Assembly: GCF_017355525.1 (NCBI RefSeq) | Contig: NZ_CP067395.1 | Location: forward strand, 1-64,000 | Reading direction: 5' to 3' | Length of the DNA: 64,000 bases | Source: Lysobacter enzymogenes | GTDB taxonomy: Bacteria; Pseudomonadota; Gammaproteobacteria; Xanthomonadales; Xanthomonadaceae | In this document: positions 18,129 to 25,522 of the stretch, piece after piece | Layout: each line of letters begins with the position of its first letter | Numbering within the stretch: position 1 is the stretch's first letter | The notes under the pieces: generated by a model | Seen by the model: only the letters and a program-made list of their open reading frames with translations | What the model was told of the DNA's origin: nothing | Database searches by the model: none | Made by a program: the position numbers and the translations under genes

Positions 18129-19222
18129 GCGGCTTCCTCGAAGGTCTCGGATTCGCGATCGACGATCACGCCGGCGTACTCGGCGCGGATGCGTTGGAAC
18201 TCGACGTCGCGGAGCAGGGCAGGCGTGCTTGCGGCCAGCTCCTTGGAGGTGAAGCTGTTGATCCCCCAGGGGCCGTTGCGAAACACGTAGCCATCCGCGG
18301 CGCGGTACTCGACCCAGCCCTCGGCCTCGCTGGCGTCGACGGCTTCGCCCCAGCGGCTCAAAAGGGCCGGGATGTAACGATGCTCTCCACACCCCTCGCG
18401 CTGCGCGTCCAACGGAATGTCGGCGCCGTACTTGGCGCAGCTCCAGCGGCCGTCGCCGTCCCGCTCAGGCGTGGCGTGAAGGCAGGCGCGGCAGGAAGGC
18501 TTCGGCAGAAGAACGCCGTGGCAAGTGTCGTAGAAGGAGCAACGCCCCTTGCACTGCCACCATGCGGGGTCTTCGCTCAGCCGCGTGAGCGGCTCCGGCG
18601 AGAAGATGACGCGGTCAGCCCGGTCCAGCAGGCGTTGGCTCGCGGTTTCGTCGTGACGAATTCGCTCGCCATAGATCTGGTCGTCATTCTTGTTGACGCT
18701 CAGCAGCAAGGTCCGCTCAAGGGATGCAAGCCGCATCTCAACTTGGTTCTGGGCCCAATAGCCCGGCTCAGCCTTCTTTGCCCCGCTCTTGTGGAGCGCC
18801 TTCCACTTGTCGTCTTTGGCGGTCTTATAGCTTAGGTTGTGCCAGGTCTTCGGCGCCTCAAAGACGCCAAGAGCAACACCGTCGATTTTTGCGACGAAGT
18901 GGCCACTGCAGGCTGTGAACGTGAATTGCTCACCAGTTCCAGGATCGAGGTCGATGACCTGGAGTCCAGCGCCACGAAGTTCCTCGGTGAAGACGGCTTC
19001 CTCGCGATGCCCCCGGTTGAACAGCCGCCTCATGCGGCCATCGAAGCGTGGGCCATTGCCGGTAAAGCACCAGCGGAAGCTGTACCAAAGCTCCCGATCA
19101 CACGGCCGCCCAATCTGTGACGCGCCAAGCCGCCGGCTTAAGCGCTCGAGCTTGCCCTCCCACCACGAGTAGATCGCGGTGACTGTCGGCGATTGGGTGA
19201 CGGATTGGGGGAGGGTGGCCAT
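18125..19222 (-). CDS. PD-(D/E)XK exonuclease, Cas4/RecB-like, probable Fe-S protein
   Basis: This 365-residue protein has a RecB-type nuclease core: GHFVAKIDG (metal-binding Asp) then VFEAPKT and a QVEMRLASLE helix. An early Cys (RPCDREL) plus CKGRC...C further on resembles the four-Cys Fe-S clamp of Cas4/AddB nucleases; a separate CRAC...C group follows. The usual E-x-K appears as E-A-P-K, one residue longer, so activity needs testing. It is encoded just downstream of the SSB-like and Sak4-like genes and probably makes the single-stranded ends used for annealing. Confidence 0.75.
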   Translation of the reverse strand: MATLPQSVTQSPTVTAIYSWWEGKLERLSRRLGASQIGRPCDRELWYSFRWCFTGNGPRFDGRMRRLFNRGHREEAVFTEELRGAGLQVIDLDPGTGEQFTFTACSGHFVAKIDGVALGVFEAPKTWHNLSYKTAKDDKWKALHKSGAKKAEPGYWAQNQVEMRLASLERTLLLSVNKNDDQIYGERIRHDETASQRLLDRADRVIFSPEPLTRLSEDPAWWQCKGRCSFYDTCHGVLLPKPSCRACLHATPERDGDGRWSCAKYGADIPLDAQREGCGEHRYIPALLSRWGEAVDASEAEGWVEYRAADGYVFRNGPWGINSFTSKELAASTPALLRDVEFQRIRAEYAGVIVDRESETFEEAA

Positions 19223-19391
19223 GATGGTCTCTAGGAGGTGAGGCGGGCGGCGTGCCGTCGCGTTTAAGACGGCTCCGCTTCATCGGCGATTAGTCGGCCT
19301 GATACCGATGCCGACCGCCTCATTGAAAGTGCCGGTACGTCGTTACGCTGCCGGCTCAGCGCGGAGGTGCGCGCGACGCTCGCGTGTACGA

Positions 19392-19919
19392 TCAGGCGGC
19401 CTTGTTGCGGAGCCAGGGGGCGTTGTCAGAAGGGGCAGGCGTCGGGCTGGGCGTGCTGCTCGCCGACGGATTGACGTTTCCCGAGCCAACTTCCGGCTTG
19501 CGCCACGACTTGACCTCGTTGGTATCGCGGTCGCGCTTCTGGCCCTTCTTGGAGCCGTAGATGATCTCACTGCCAGCCGGGTAGAACTCGACCCGGATCA
19601 TGTGCGGCTTGTTGTGCAACTCCTGAGAGTCACGCGGATTGGCGACGCCGGTAGCTTCGCGGATCGACGCGAACTGGCGGTTCGCGATCTCGACTGTCTT
19701 CTCGTTCGGGTTGTCAAGGTTGAGGCGGATCCAGAGCTTCCGGCCCTTGTATTCGCCCTCCATGATTTCCTCGACGAGCTCCAGGTAGTGCCCGGTGTTG
19801 CCGCTGGTGGGCTTCATGTCCGACTCGACGATGCGCGCCAGATAGTCGGCGGTCGGAATGGGGGCGAAGTCCTGCTGGGCTTCGGCGTTCGGATCGTAGG
19901 CGCCGGTCAGATTGGCCAT
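19392..19919 (-). CDS. DUF669 single-strand-binding-like protein
   Basis: This 175-residue protein is of the DUF669 family (TADYLARIVESDMKPT...YLELVEEIMEGEYKGRKLWIRLNLDNP), followed by a Ser/Pro-rich linker and the short tail PWLRNKAA. DUF669 proteins occur beside Sak4-type ATPases and are thought to coat ssDNA. The 169-bp gap downstream to the exonuclease start holds no gene that I can see. Confidence 0.75.
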   Translation of the reverse strand: MANLTGAYDPNAEAQQDFAPIPTADYLARIVESDMKPTSGNTGHYLELVEEIMEGEYKGRKLWIRLNLDNPNEKTVEIANRQFASIREATGVANPRDSQELHNKPHMIRVEFYPAGSEIIYGSKKGQKRDRDTNEVKSWRKPEVGSGNVNPSASSTPSPTPAPSDNAPWLRNKAA

Positions 19920-20015
19920 TGCTGTTCTCTCGTTAGTAGTGCGGGGTAGGAGGGGCTAGGCTGTTGAATGTCGCGCCAGGCGGTGCCATACCAGGTCGCC
20001 GCTTCGCCCCGTAGA

Positions 20016-20783
20016 TCAAGCCGCCTGCGCGGCCGGGTGCATCGCATCCATCAGTGCCGGCCACGACAGGTCCAGCACGTCCGGAAGCCCGTAGCGGTTG
20101 CCGGCGATGAAGCTCGGCTTTGCGTTGCAGTGCATAACGCGACCGCCTGTGCCGACGGCGCGAGCGCGCTTCTTGTTGAAACCAACGTCTTCCTTCTTGA
20201 TCGCGACCTCGTCGGCGGCGTACAGGATCGCGTCAGCCCACTCGACGATCAGGCCGAGCGCGCCCTTCTGCATCTTCAGCTCGTAGCGGTCGTAGGCCTC
20301 GCTGTCCGGCGCCTCGAAGCGCTTGACGGCGCTGTGTGCGATCAGAACGATCGCCATGCCGCGGTTCATGCGGAGCTCGTTGCATCCGGCCAGGAATTCG
20401 CGCCAAACGGCGTTCGCCTCGATGTAGCCCTTGCCGTAGCCGGGCGCCTCGATGTTGGCCCAGCCGTTACGACGACAGGCGTAGTCCCAGATCATCGGTT
20501 CGAGCCAGTCAGTCGAGTCCACCACCGCAGTCCCGTAGTCGTGCTCCTGGTCGCGCAGAGCGGTCAGCGCCTGCTGCACTTCCTCGTAGGTCTTGAGCGG
20601 GGAGCCGCCGTTGAAGGCGTCGACCTCGATGCCGCTCAGGCCGTCCTCCAGGGGGATGAAGATCGGCTTGTAAGCGCCGGCGGCGAAGGTGGACTTGCCG
20701 ACTTTCTGCGCGCCGTGGATGACCACCCGCGGGGGCAGGGCGTTGCGGGTGGTGCGGGAGATGCTGGAGAGGGAGATGGCCAT
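20016..20783 (-). CDS. Sak4-like RecA-type ATPase (recombinase)
   Basis: This 255-residue single-domain RecA-fold ATPase has Walker A HGAQKVGKST (about 23-32), a Walker B region TAVVDSTDWLEP and a later IVLIAHSAVKR sensor-like strand. This matches the Sak4 / AAA_24 class of phage recombinases, which anneal single strands with a partner SSB. The DUF669 gene directly downstream and the exonuclease after it complete a recombination module. Start ATG 20783. Confidence 0.8.
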   Translation of the reverse strand: MAISLSSISRTTRNALPPRVVIHGAQKVGKSTFAAGAYKPIFIPLEDGLSGIEVDAFNGGSPLKTYEEVQQALTALRDQEHDYGTAVVDSTDWLEPMIWDYACRRNGWANIEAPGYGKGYIEANAVWREFLAGCNELRMNRGMAIVLIAHSAVKRFEAPDSEAYDRYELKMQKGALGLIVEWADAILYAADEVAIKKEDVGFNKKRARAVGTGGRVMHCNAKPSFIAGNRYGLPDVLDLSWPALMDAMHPAAQAA

Positions 20784-20790
20784 GGTGGTC

Positions 20791-21402
20791 TCAGGTCTTG
20801 TATCGCGTGGTTAGTGCGGCGGCCGAAGCTATAGGGGCAAGGTTGCGAAGATGACAGCACTTGCACCAAAGCTCTGCAGTGGAAATGTCCACTTCGGGAG
20901 TCGTAATCGAACCAGTGAACTTGATGTTTCGTACTACCCATGGACCGTCGTTGCGTCCACAGAAGAAGCACTTCCCAAGTTCCGTAACGCTCCTGAGTGC
21001 CGCCTTGTAGCTAGACTGGCCCAGGTAGTCTTTACGAACTCCAGAGATCTGCTCCAGGGGCTTTCCACGCTTTCGAATAGATTGGCAATGCTTAGAGCAG
21101 GTGCTGTGTTTTCTTACATCAGACGGCTTGTGAATCATCATGGATCCACAAACAACGCACCAATGTTCAATCTCTATTTTCTTGGATTCCCAAGAGCACG
21201 CATTAGAGCAATAGCTGCATTTGTACAGCTTTATTTGCGAGGGGAATCGGCGAAATTTCGTGAAGCAGATTGGACAGGTAAGGGTTACGGTGCCTCGTCC
21301 ATACCCGTTTGATACGCGCTTAGTCAGTGACGTTAGTTCTCTCGAAAGGCCATGCCTTGGTGGAGTGCACTTGGACAACAGCCCAGCGCGGCGTTCTTTC
21401 AC
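20791..21402 (-). CDS. Cys-rich zinc-finger protein, possible HNH-type homing endonuclease
   Basis: This 203-residue protein has at least four CxxC pairs: CPICFTKF, KCSYCSNAC, WCVVCGS, CFFCGRNDGPW...LWCKCCHLRN. The last part resembles a degenerate HNH (CxxCG ... C-x-x-C-H-x-x-N) as in homing enzymes. Its DNA is visibly more AT-rich than its neighbours, and it sits between two core genes (Sak4 and the next phage gene), as an inserted selfish gene would. Alternatives are a zinc-finger regulator or toxin. Confidence 0.6.
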   Translation of the reverse strand: MKERRAGLLSKCTPPRHGLSRELTSLTKRVSNGYGRGTVTLTCPICFTKFRRFPSQIKLYKCSYCSNACSWESKKIEIEHWCVVCGSMMIHKPSDVRKHSTCSKHCQSIRKRGKPLEQISGVRKDYLGQSSYKAALRSVTELGKCFFCGRNDGPWVVRNIKFTGSITTPEVDISTAELWCKCCHLRNLAPIASAAALTTRYKT

Positions 21403-21803
21403 GCCGCCCTCCGCAACTCGATCCCCTCGACCGTGATCGACGCCTTGCCCGGCTTGGCCGTGACGGCTTCGGCGGCAATGGCGTAAAGCTCCGGCTCGTT
21501 GTCGCGCAGGTACTTCAGTCCGGCGGTGACGACCTCGCCCTTGTAGCGGAAGGCCTTGTCGAAGATCTCGGCGCTCAGCCGAGCGCGCACCGCATTCAGC
21601 GCCGCCTGGTCGACCGTGCGGTTGACGACTCCCGTCACCACGACCTTGTAGCAGTTGCCTCGGTGCATCTCGCTGCCTTCGTCTTTGCTGCCGACGAGGG
21701 CTAGCACCTTGCGCTCTGCGTCGAGACGCGCGGCCTGGGCCTGCGCTTCTGCGATCTTGGCGGCTTCAAGTTCGCGAGCGGCGATGTCCAATTCGGTGTC
21801 CAT
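21399..21803 (-). CDS. Hypothetical phage protein of the recombination block, 134 residues
   Basis: The N-terminal helix is a likely coiled coil (ELDIAARELEAAKIAEAQAQAARLDAERKVLALVG), followed by a globular part (YKVVVTGVVNRTVDQAALNAVRARLSAEIF). Proteins of this look are regularly found next to Sak4-type genes. Start ATG 21803; its stop overlaps the Cys-rich gene. Exact role unknown. Confidence 0.65.
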   Translation of the reverse strand: MDTELDIAARELEAAKIAEAQAQAARLDAERKVLALVGSKDEGSEMHRGNCYKVVVTGVVNRTVDQAALNAVRARLSAEIFDKAFRYKGEVVTAGLKYLRDNEPELYAIAAEAVTAKPGKASITVEGIELRRAA

Positions 21804-21804
21804 G

Positions 21805-22032
21805 TCAGAATCCGTCGGAGAGTTGGTCGTAGGTGAGGCCGGCCACTTCGTCAGCGGGCGGCGGTGATTGCTCGGCGGCGTAGGCGGCAGCCTTGTGCGG
21901 CCACGGGTACGCGTTGCCGATCAGTGGCGGCCGGAAGGCGCGGAAGGCAGCTACACGTTCTTCGTTGCTTGGCGTGTGGGTCAGAACTCGCCCGCGGCGA
22001 ACACGCTGCAGCGAAAGGAAAGTGAGATTCAT
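21805..22032 (-). CDS. Small hypothetical phage protein, 75 residues
   Basis: MNLTFLSLQRVRRGRVLTHTP begins at ATG 22032, preceded by GGAGGGC and overlapping the stop of the 37-residue membrane protein. No family is recognised. Confidence 0.55.
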   Translation of the reverse strand: MNLTFLSLQRVRRGRVLTHTPSNEERVAAFRAFRPPLIGNAYPWPHKAAAYAAEQSPPPADEVAGLTYDQLSDGF

Positions 22033-22142
22033 AAGCCCTCCACCATCGCGAATGCGATCAGCAAGCCCGCTCCGATCACTGCGCCCGCAACAATGCAGAA
22101 GGCGACCAACCCGATCAGCTCGCCAGAAGTCAGCGTGTACAT
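22029..22142 (-). CDS. 37-residue membrane protein
   Basis: This short gene reads MYTLTSGELIGLVAFCIVAG followed by AVIGAGLLIAFAMVEGL: a single hydrophobic helix from about residue 10 to 33. Its ATG overlaps the upstream stop (TGATG) and its TGA overlaps the downstream ATG (TTATGA), so it is locked into the operon by coupling on both sides. Function unknown; small phage membrane proteins can affect lysis timing, exclusion or host membrane enzymes. Confidence 0.65.
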   Translation of the reverse strand: MYTLTSGELIGLVAFCIVAGAVIGAGLLIAFAMVEGL

Positions 22143-22369
22143 CAGGCCGCCTCCGGGCTTTCTGCAGAAAGACGCCGTACCTCGGCGACCATCCGCGCAC
22201 GGACTGCGCCGGCGGAGCGCCCGCAGAGCACCAAGCGATGTGCTTTGCTGGCCAACTGGATTACGGTCTCGTCATCCAGGCGGTAGCGGCGAGCAGCGAG
22301 CGCGGTGACGAGCCCCGCGGCCTCTGCGCGCTTCTTGCGGGCATGAATGATCGGGATGACGGTTCCCAT
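22142..22369 (-). CDS. Small hypothetical phage protein, 75 residues
   Basis: MGTVIPIIHARKKRAEAAGL; basic and helical, ATG 22369 with GGAG upstream. It is coupled to the 37-residue membrane protein downstream. Confidence 0.55.
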   Translation of the reverse strand: MGTVIPIIHARKKRAEAAGLVTALAARRYRLDDETVIQLASKAHRLVLCGRSAGAVRARMVAEVRRLSAESPEAA

Positions 22370-22371
22370 GA

Positions 22372-22542
22372 CTAGACTCCTGTGGATTCGTCGTCGCGGG
22401 TGAAATCCGAGCGATCCTCGGGGACCTCGACGACAGGAAAGAGGGGATGCGGAGAGACGGGGCGGGCGATGTCACGGAACAACGCCGGAGAGCCGAAGAT
22501 TGCGGCCGCGTCATCGCCGAGCTGCTTCATGATCGGGTTCAC
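22372..22542 (-). CDS. Small hypothetical phage protein, 56 residues
   Basis: GTG 22542 overlaps the upstream stop (GTGA) and has AGGAG 9 bases before it. The protein reads VNPIMKQLGDDAAAIFGSPA and ends in an acidic tail. No family is recognised. Confidence 0.5.
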   Translation of the reverse strand: MNPIMKQLGDDAAAIFGSPALFRDIARPVSPHPLFPVVEVPEDRSDFTRDDESTGV

Positions 22543-22679
22543 GCAGCAAGCTCCTGAACGATCGCGCTCTCGGGAAGCTCTGGAAGTCCCAGGTCCAGCG
22601 CTGCAACTGCGCGCGCGAGTTCTTCGTTTGCTGCTTCGACTTCGCGCTGCACGACTACGATGACCAGGTAGCGTTTCAT
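22539..22679 (-). CDS. 46-residue hypothetical phage protein
   Basis: MKRYLVIVVVQREVEAANEE, one beta strand then an Ala/Glu helix. It overlaps the stop of the gene before it and the start of the gene after it, the usual packing in this operon. Confidence 0.5.
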   Translation of the reverse strand: MKRYLVIVVVQREVEAANEELARAVAALDLGLPELPESAIVQELAA

Positions 22680-22882
22680 GCGGCTTGCCTCCATCCGAAA
22701 GGCAGTTGCGGTGTGTAGCGGGGCAGGGAAGCGGGAGCCATGGCTCGGCAGCGAAGGCGTTTGTAGGCGGCCATGGCATGGCGACCGAGGAAGCAGCGGT
22801 AGTCGTTTGACGGATCGCGCAGCAGGCTGCGGGCGTCGTTGCGCTGTTGGCGCAACTGTTCGAGGATGTCTATGCGGCTCAC
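22676..22882 (-). CDS. Small hypothetical phage protein, 68 residues
   Basis: GTG-started (MSRIDILEQLRQQRNDARSL) and basic; overlaps the stop of the next upstream gene by the GTGA arrangement. No family is recognised. Confidence 0.5.
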   Translation of the reverse strand: MSRIDILEQLRQQRNDARSLLRDPSNDYRCFLGRHAMAAYKRLRCRAMAPASLPRYTPQLPFGWRQAA

Positions 22883-23136
22883 TTCGCACCCCCGACGCGG
22901 GCGAGGGCGGCGTGCAGCCGAGCGGCTTCCCGTCGCCTGCGCTCGTTGTACTGCACGCTGAATTCGGTCTCAGGGTCGTGATACTCGCCCCTGCGGAATG
23001 CCGTCGCCGCCTCGATCAGCTCGGCCACGGCGGCAATGACGCCGTCCAACTCAGCACACCAGTCGCAGCCAAGAATTCCGCAGTCCGCGCGATGCTTTCG
23101 CAGCACCCCCAGCACATCCACAGTGGGCTCAGACAT
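22879..23136 (-). CDS. Hypothetical phage protein, 85 residues
   Basis: MSEPTVDVLGVLRKHRADCG, with CGILGCDWC and a long helical C-terminal half. The Cys cluster might bind metal. It lies second in the leftward operon. Confidence 0.5.
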   Translation of the reverse strand: MSEPTVDVLGVLRKHRADCGILGCDWCAELDGVIAAVAELIEAATAFRRGEYHDPETEFSVQYNERRRREAARLHAALARVGGAK

Positions 23137-23419
23137 GGCGGCGGGCCTCGCGGACGGAGAGCAGCGCGGCGACGTGCTGCTGCGTCTCGCTCGACTGCAT
23201 GGAGAAGAACGAAGACCGCAGCCAGCCTTGTGCGCGGCGCATTACGGTCTCTGCGCGACGGCGCTCGTCCCAGCCAAGTTCGGCGGGGAGATTGCAGGCC
23301 TTGCAGGACTCCACCAGCGCGGCGAAGTCTTCCCGCGTGGTTACGGCCAGCACATCCACGGCCCCGGCGCTCACGGCGCCTGCGTTCTTCGTCTCGTCCA
23401 GATTCGCGTTCGGGTTCAT
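23129..23419 (-). CDS. Hypothetical phage protein, first gene of leftward operon, 96 residues
   Basis: This begins MNPNANLDETKNAG and contains CKACNLP. It is the promoter-proximal gene of the ~12-kb leftward early operon, whose control region with repressor-type operators lies just upstream (23463-23501). Function unknown. Confidence 0.55.
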   Translation of the reverse strand: MNPNANLDETKNAGAVSAGAVDVLAVTTREDFAALVESCKACNLPAELGWDERRRAETVMRRAQGWLRSSFFSMQSSETQQHVAALLSVREARRHV

Positions 23420-23462
23420 CGTTCGGCTCCGGGACCAGCGCGGGGCTGGTGTGGGCTAAGAA

Positions 23463-23501
23463 TTACCGAACAGTGATGTTTTTGACAATACCAAAAGGTA
23501 A
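23463..23501. promoter_or_regulatory. Left operator region (OL-like) for the CI repressor
   Basis: ATACCAAAAGGTAA (23488-23501) and TTACCGAACAGTGA (23463-23476) are 14-bp sites of the form TTACC-N4-GGTAA. The perfect form TTACCATGTGGTAA occurs in the repressor/cro intergenic region (25499). On the minus strand TTGTCA lies between the two sites as a possible -35 for the leftward operon. Repressor binding here is inferred from shared sequence and position. Confidence 0.6.
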
Positions 23502-23628
23502 GCTCCCCGACGAACGGTAGTCAGAAGTTATGGATAGCGGGGCGGCCTGGCCTCAATTGGCCTATCCGTATGCCTTTAGACGTATGTCCCCACAACGGGG
23601 GAAGCGCTAAGCTGCGCTTGGAGATCTC

Positions 23629-23916
23629 ATGTACGGATACGGCAGGTACGGACAGTACACGTACTGGCAGTCAGTTCTGCGGCTCATTGGGCACCTGGTC
23701 GGCACCGCGGTAATCTTTGCATCATTCCTGGCACTGGCGTGGCTGGTGGCAGTGTTCGTACACTGGTTGCACGCGCTTCATCCGTTCCCAGAAGAAATCT
23801 ACACGATCGTTACGAAGGTTGAGCTAGTGTTGCTCTACGTCGACATCGGACTCTGCGGATTCGTGTTGGTGACGGGAGCTTGGCGGTTTGTCAGGGAAGT
23901 GACTCACGGGAGATAG
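23629..23916 (+). CDS. Small two-helix membrane protein, 95 residues
   Basis: The N-terminus is Tyr/Gly-rich (MYGYGRYGQYTYWQ), then two membrane helices (about 22-46 and 64-86). ATG 23629 has GGAG before it. It is transcribed away from the leftward operon inside the immunity region and followed by a second small gene and a strong terminator, so the pair forms its own short unit, probably expressed in the lysogen. A role in superinfection exclusion or lysogenic conversion is an inference. Confidence 0.65.
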   Translation: MYGYGRYGQYTYWQSVLRLIGHLVGTAVIFASFLALAWLVAVFVHWLHALHPFPEEIYTIVTKVELVLLYVDIGLCGFVLVTGAWRFVREVTHGR

Positions 23917-23918
23917 GC

Positions 23919-24122
23919 ATGAACGAAATCACTCGACCGCTCGCCGAAGGCTTTACGGATAGCTTGGTTCTTGCTCGCGCGGTACTTGCAGCCGTCATTG
24001 GCGGCGCTGCACGCGTTGCTATCCGCTTGGTTGTTGAATTTGCAAATCACGAGCCGTTACAGGTCGGGCCAAACGACTTCAGACGAACAAGCGCATCCCC
24101 AGATGAAAAAGCCCCGCACTAG
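23919..24122 (+). CDS. Small hypothetical protein with one membrane-like helix, 67 residues
   Basis: MNEITRPLAEGFTDSLVLAR, with a hydrophobic Ala/Val/Ile helix (about 20-40) and a polar tail. ATG 23919 follows GGGAGATAGG, 2 bases after the previous stop. The last codons run into the terminator stem at 24106. Probably co-expressed with 23629-23916. Confidence 0.55.
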   Translation: MNEITRPLAEGFTDSLVLARAVLAAVIGGAARVAIRLVVEFANHEPLQVGPNDFRRTSASPDEKAPH

Positions 24123-24134
24123 CGGGGCTTTTTT
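24106..24134. terminator. Bidirectional rho-independent terminator
   Basis: AAAAAGCCCCGC and GCGGGGCTTTTTT pair around ACTA. T-runs occur on both strands, so it ends the rightward membrane-protein unit and the leftward repressor-lipoprotein transcript. Confidence 0.9.
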
Positions 24135-24150
24135 GTGGGGCCGATTTAAC

Positions 24151-24705
24151 CTAGTTGACCTCTTTGCAGCTCTGCCCCTGGCATTGAATGATCAGAGACC
24201 TGCCTGTAGATGAGCAACTTGCACGGTAGACGTTGCCGCTCACCATCGACACGCCATTGCTTGCGCATCCTCGTTCAGCAGCATAGCGAAGCGCTGCTTC
24301 ATATCCCGCCGCAGGTGAAGCAGGTGCAGCCGTTGCGGCAGCTGTCGATGATCCAATAGGGCTGACGTCGTTGTATCTGATCGCCTCGCCCTCAACTGTA
24401 ATAAGTCTTCGTCCATCGTTAGCCTGCGACGACCTAACGATTACCGCGTCAGCTCCAACCTGCGCTCCCGCAGCCTGGAGCTGCGGTATAGCGTCTGAAG
24501 TTGTTGGGTCTACAAAGCCAGGCTTGTACTTCCTAGCAGAAACAATTCCGACACTCGTATAAGGTCTGGCTGGCGGGGCAAACAAGACATCAACCACGCC
24601 GGATCTGCTACCGGGCGCTGCGTTGGTTGTAGGTGTTACTTGGTAGGTCGTGCAGGCTGTCAGCAAGAGCGACAGGCAGGATGCTGCAGTGAATCTTCGG
24701 ACCAT
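24151..24705 (-). CDS. Prophage-encoded lipoprotein (lysogenic-conversion candidate)
   Basis: The signal peptide ends in a lipobox (SLLLTACTTYQ), predicting a lipidated Cys near residue 18. The mature part has a strand-rich domain (VDVLFAPPARPYTSVGIVSAR, GADAVIVRSS), an Ala/Pro/Thr linker and a Cys-containing C-terminus. ATG 24705, third of three consecutive ATGs, is 6 bases from AAGGAG. It lies directly downstream of the CI-like repressor on the same strand and likely shares its transcript, so it would be made in lysogens. A surface or exclusion role is inferred. Confidence 0.7.
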   Translation of the reverse strand: MVRRFTAASCLSLLLTACTTYQVTPTTNAAPGSRSGVVDVLFAPPARPYTSVGIVSARKYKPGFVDPTTSDAIPQLQAAGAQVGADAVIVRSSQANDGRRLITVEGEAIRYNDVSPIGSSTAAATAAPASPAAGYEAALRYAAERGCASNGVSMVSGNVYRASCSSTGRSLIIQCQGQSCKEVN

Positions 24706-24746
24706 CATCATCTCCTTGATTTAGGTAACTGGTCTTCTAGAAGTTG

Positions 24747-25445
24747 CTATACCGACTTCATACCCAGCACCGATACCACCCTGCCGCCTACGAATAGCTC
24801 CGATCGGTCGACCTTGTAGGCAGGGTAGTCCACATTGGCGCTGACCACATACAGGCCATCGCCGCGCATCTGAAGCATCTTGATCAGGGTCTCGCCACCG
24901 ACATTGATGACGTAGACCGCATCGCCGACGAAGGCGTGAACCTCCGTGTCTACCATGCAAACGTCGCCGTTGTCGATCATTGGCCGCATGGACGGCCCTC
25001 GGCCAGTCAAAAGCTTGATACGGCCTGGCCGAGGAAGGAAGCCAAGCTTCCGCCTGACCTCCCAGCCAGCAATATCGACCTCCCGGATGACTTCCGGATA
25101 GTCAGAGTTCTCGACCCCATCCCCCATGCCGGCCGCTCCGTCTAGCAGTTGGAAGCGAACGTAGTCTCGGGCAGTCTCGCTAGATGTGACGCGTGTCGCC
25201 TTTGGTCGGTCAGCGATAGCGCCATCCGGGGCGGAGAGGTAACCGGGCGGCATGCCTGTAGCGGCTTCTAGGCTCGCAGCGCGCTTTTCACCAAACGACT
25301 TAGTGCGCAGAAGACCAGAGATCTCGCCCTGATTTAGGCCGTATGCACGGATGAAGTCAGCTTTCCGGCCCCGAAAATGGGTGTCAATCCACGCCTTCAG
25401 GCGTCTCCTCCTCAAGGCGACTTCAGGTCGGTCATCTGCGCTCAT
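24747..25445 (-). CDS. CI-like repressor with S24 (LexA-type) peptidase domain
   Basis: Residues 10-70 form a helix-turn-helix (RAYGLNQGEISGLLRTKSFG; MPPGYL). A linker with AAGMGDG gives the Ala-Gly self-cleavage site, followed by an S24 peptidase fold with GPSMRP (catalytic Ser) and ETLIKML (catalytic Lys). It should hold the prophage silent and be cleaved through RecA after DNA damage. ATG 25445 is taken; ATG 25460 is equally in frame, and neither has a clear ribosome site, so a leaderless message is possible. It faces the Cro/YdaS gene across the operators at 25460-25512. Confidence 0.88.
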   Translation of the reverse strand: MSADDRPEVALRRRRLKAWIDTHFRGRKADFIRAYGLNQGEISGLLRTKSFGEKRAASLEAATGMPPGYLSAPDGAIADRPKATRVTSSETARDYVRFQLLDGAAGMGDGVENSDYPEVIREVDIAGWEVRRKLGFLPRPGRIKLLTGRGPSMRPMIDNGDVCMVDTEVHAFVGDAVYVINVGGETLIKMLQMRGDGLYVVSANVDYPAYKVDRSELFVGGRVVSVLGMKSV

Positions 25446-25459
25446 ACGCGCAGCATCCA

Positions 25460-25512
25460 TTACCGCGCGACGGTTTACCAAACGGGGTTGACTTGACATT
25501 ACCATGTGGTAA
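25460..25512. promoter_or_regulatory. Right operator region (OR-like) between repressor and cro-like genes
   Basis: A perfect palindrome TTACCATGTGGTAA (25499-25512) is accompanied by two weaker TTACC half-sites at 25460 and 25475. The same 14-bp form recurs upstream of the leftward operon at 23488. Three spaced sites between divergent repressor and cro-like genes is the standard lambdoid switch arrangement. Confidence 0.65.
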
Positions 25513-25515
25513 TTT
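25488..25515 (+). promoter_or_regulatory. Predicted rightward promoter of the cro-like gene
   Basis: TTGACT (25488-25493) and TAATTT (25510-25515) are 16 bp apart and flank the palindromic operator, so repressor binding would block RNA polymerase. A start site about 7 bases on would fall at the ATG (25523), giving a leaderless or nearly leaderless mRNA. Confidence 0.45.
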
Positions 25516-25522
25516 TCGAGTC

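Noticed and set aside
23880..23918. Upstream in-frame start for the 23919 gene
   Set aside because: It overlaps the preceding gene without a ribosome site, while ATG 23919 has one.
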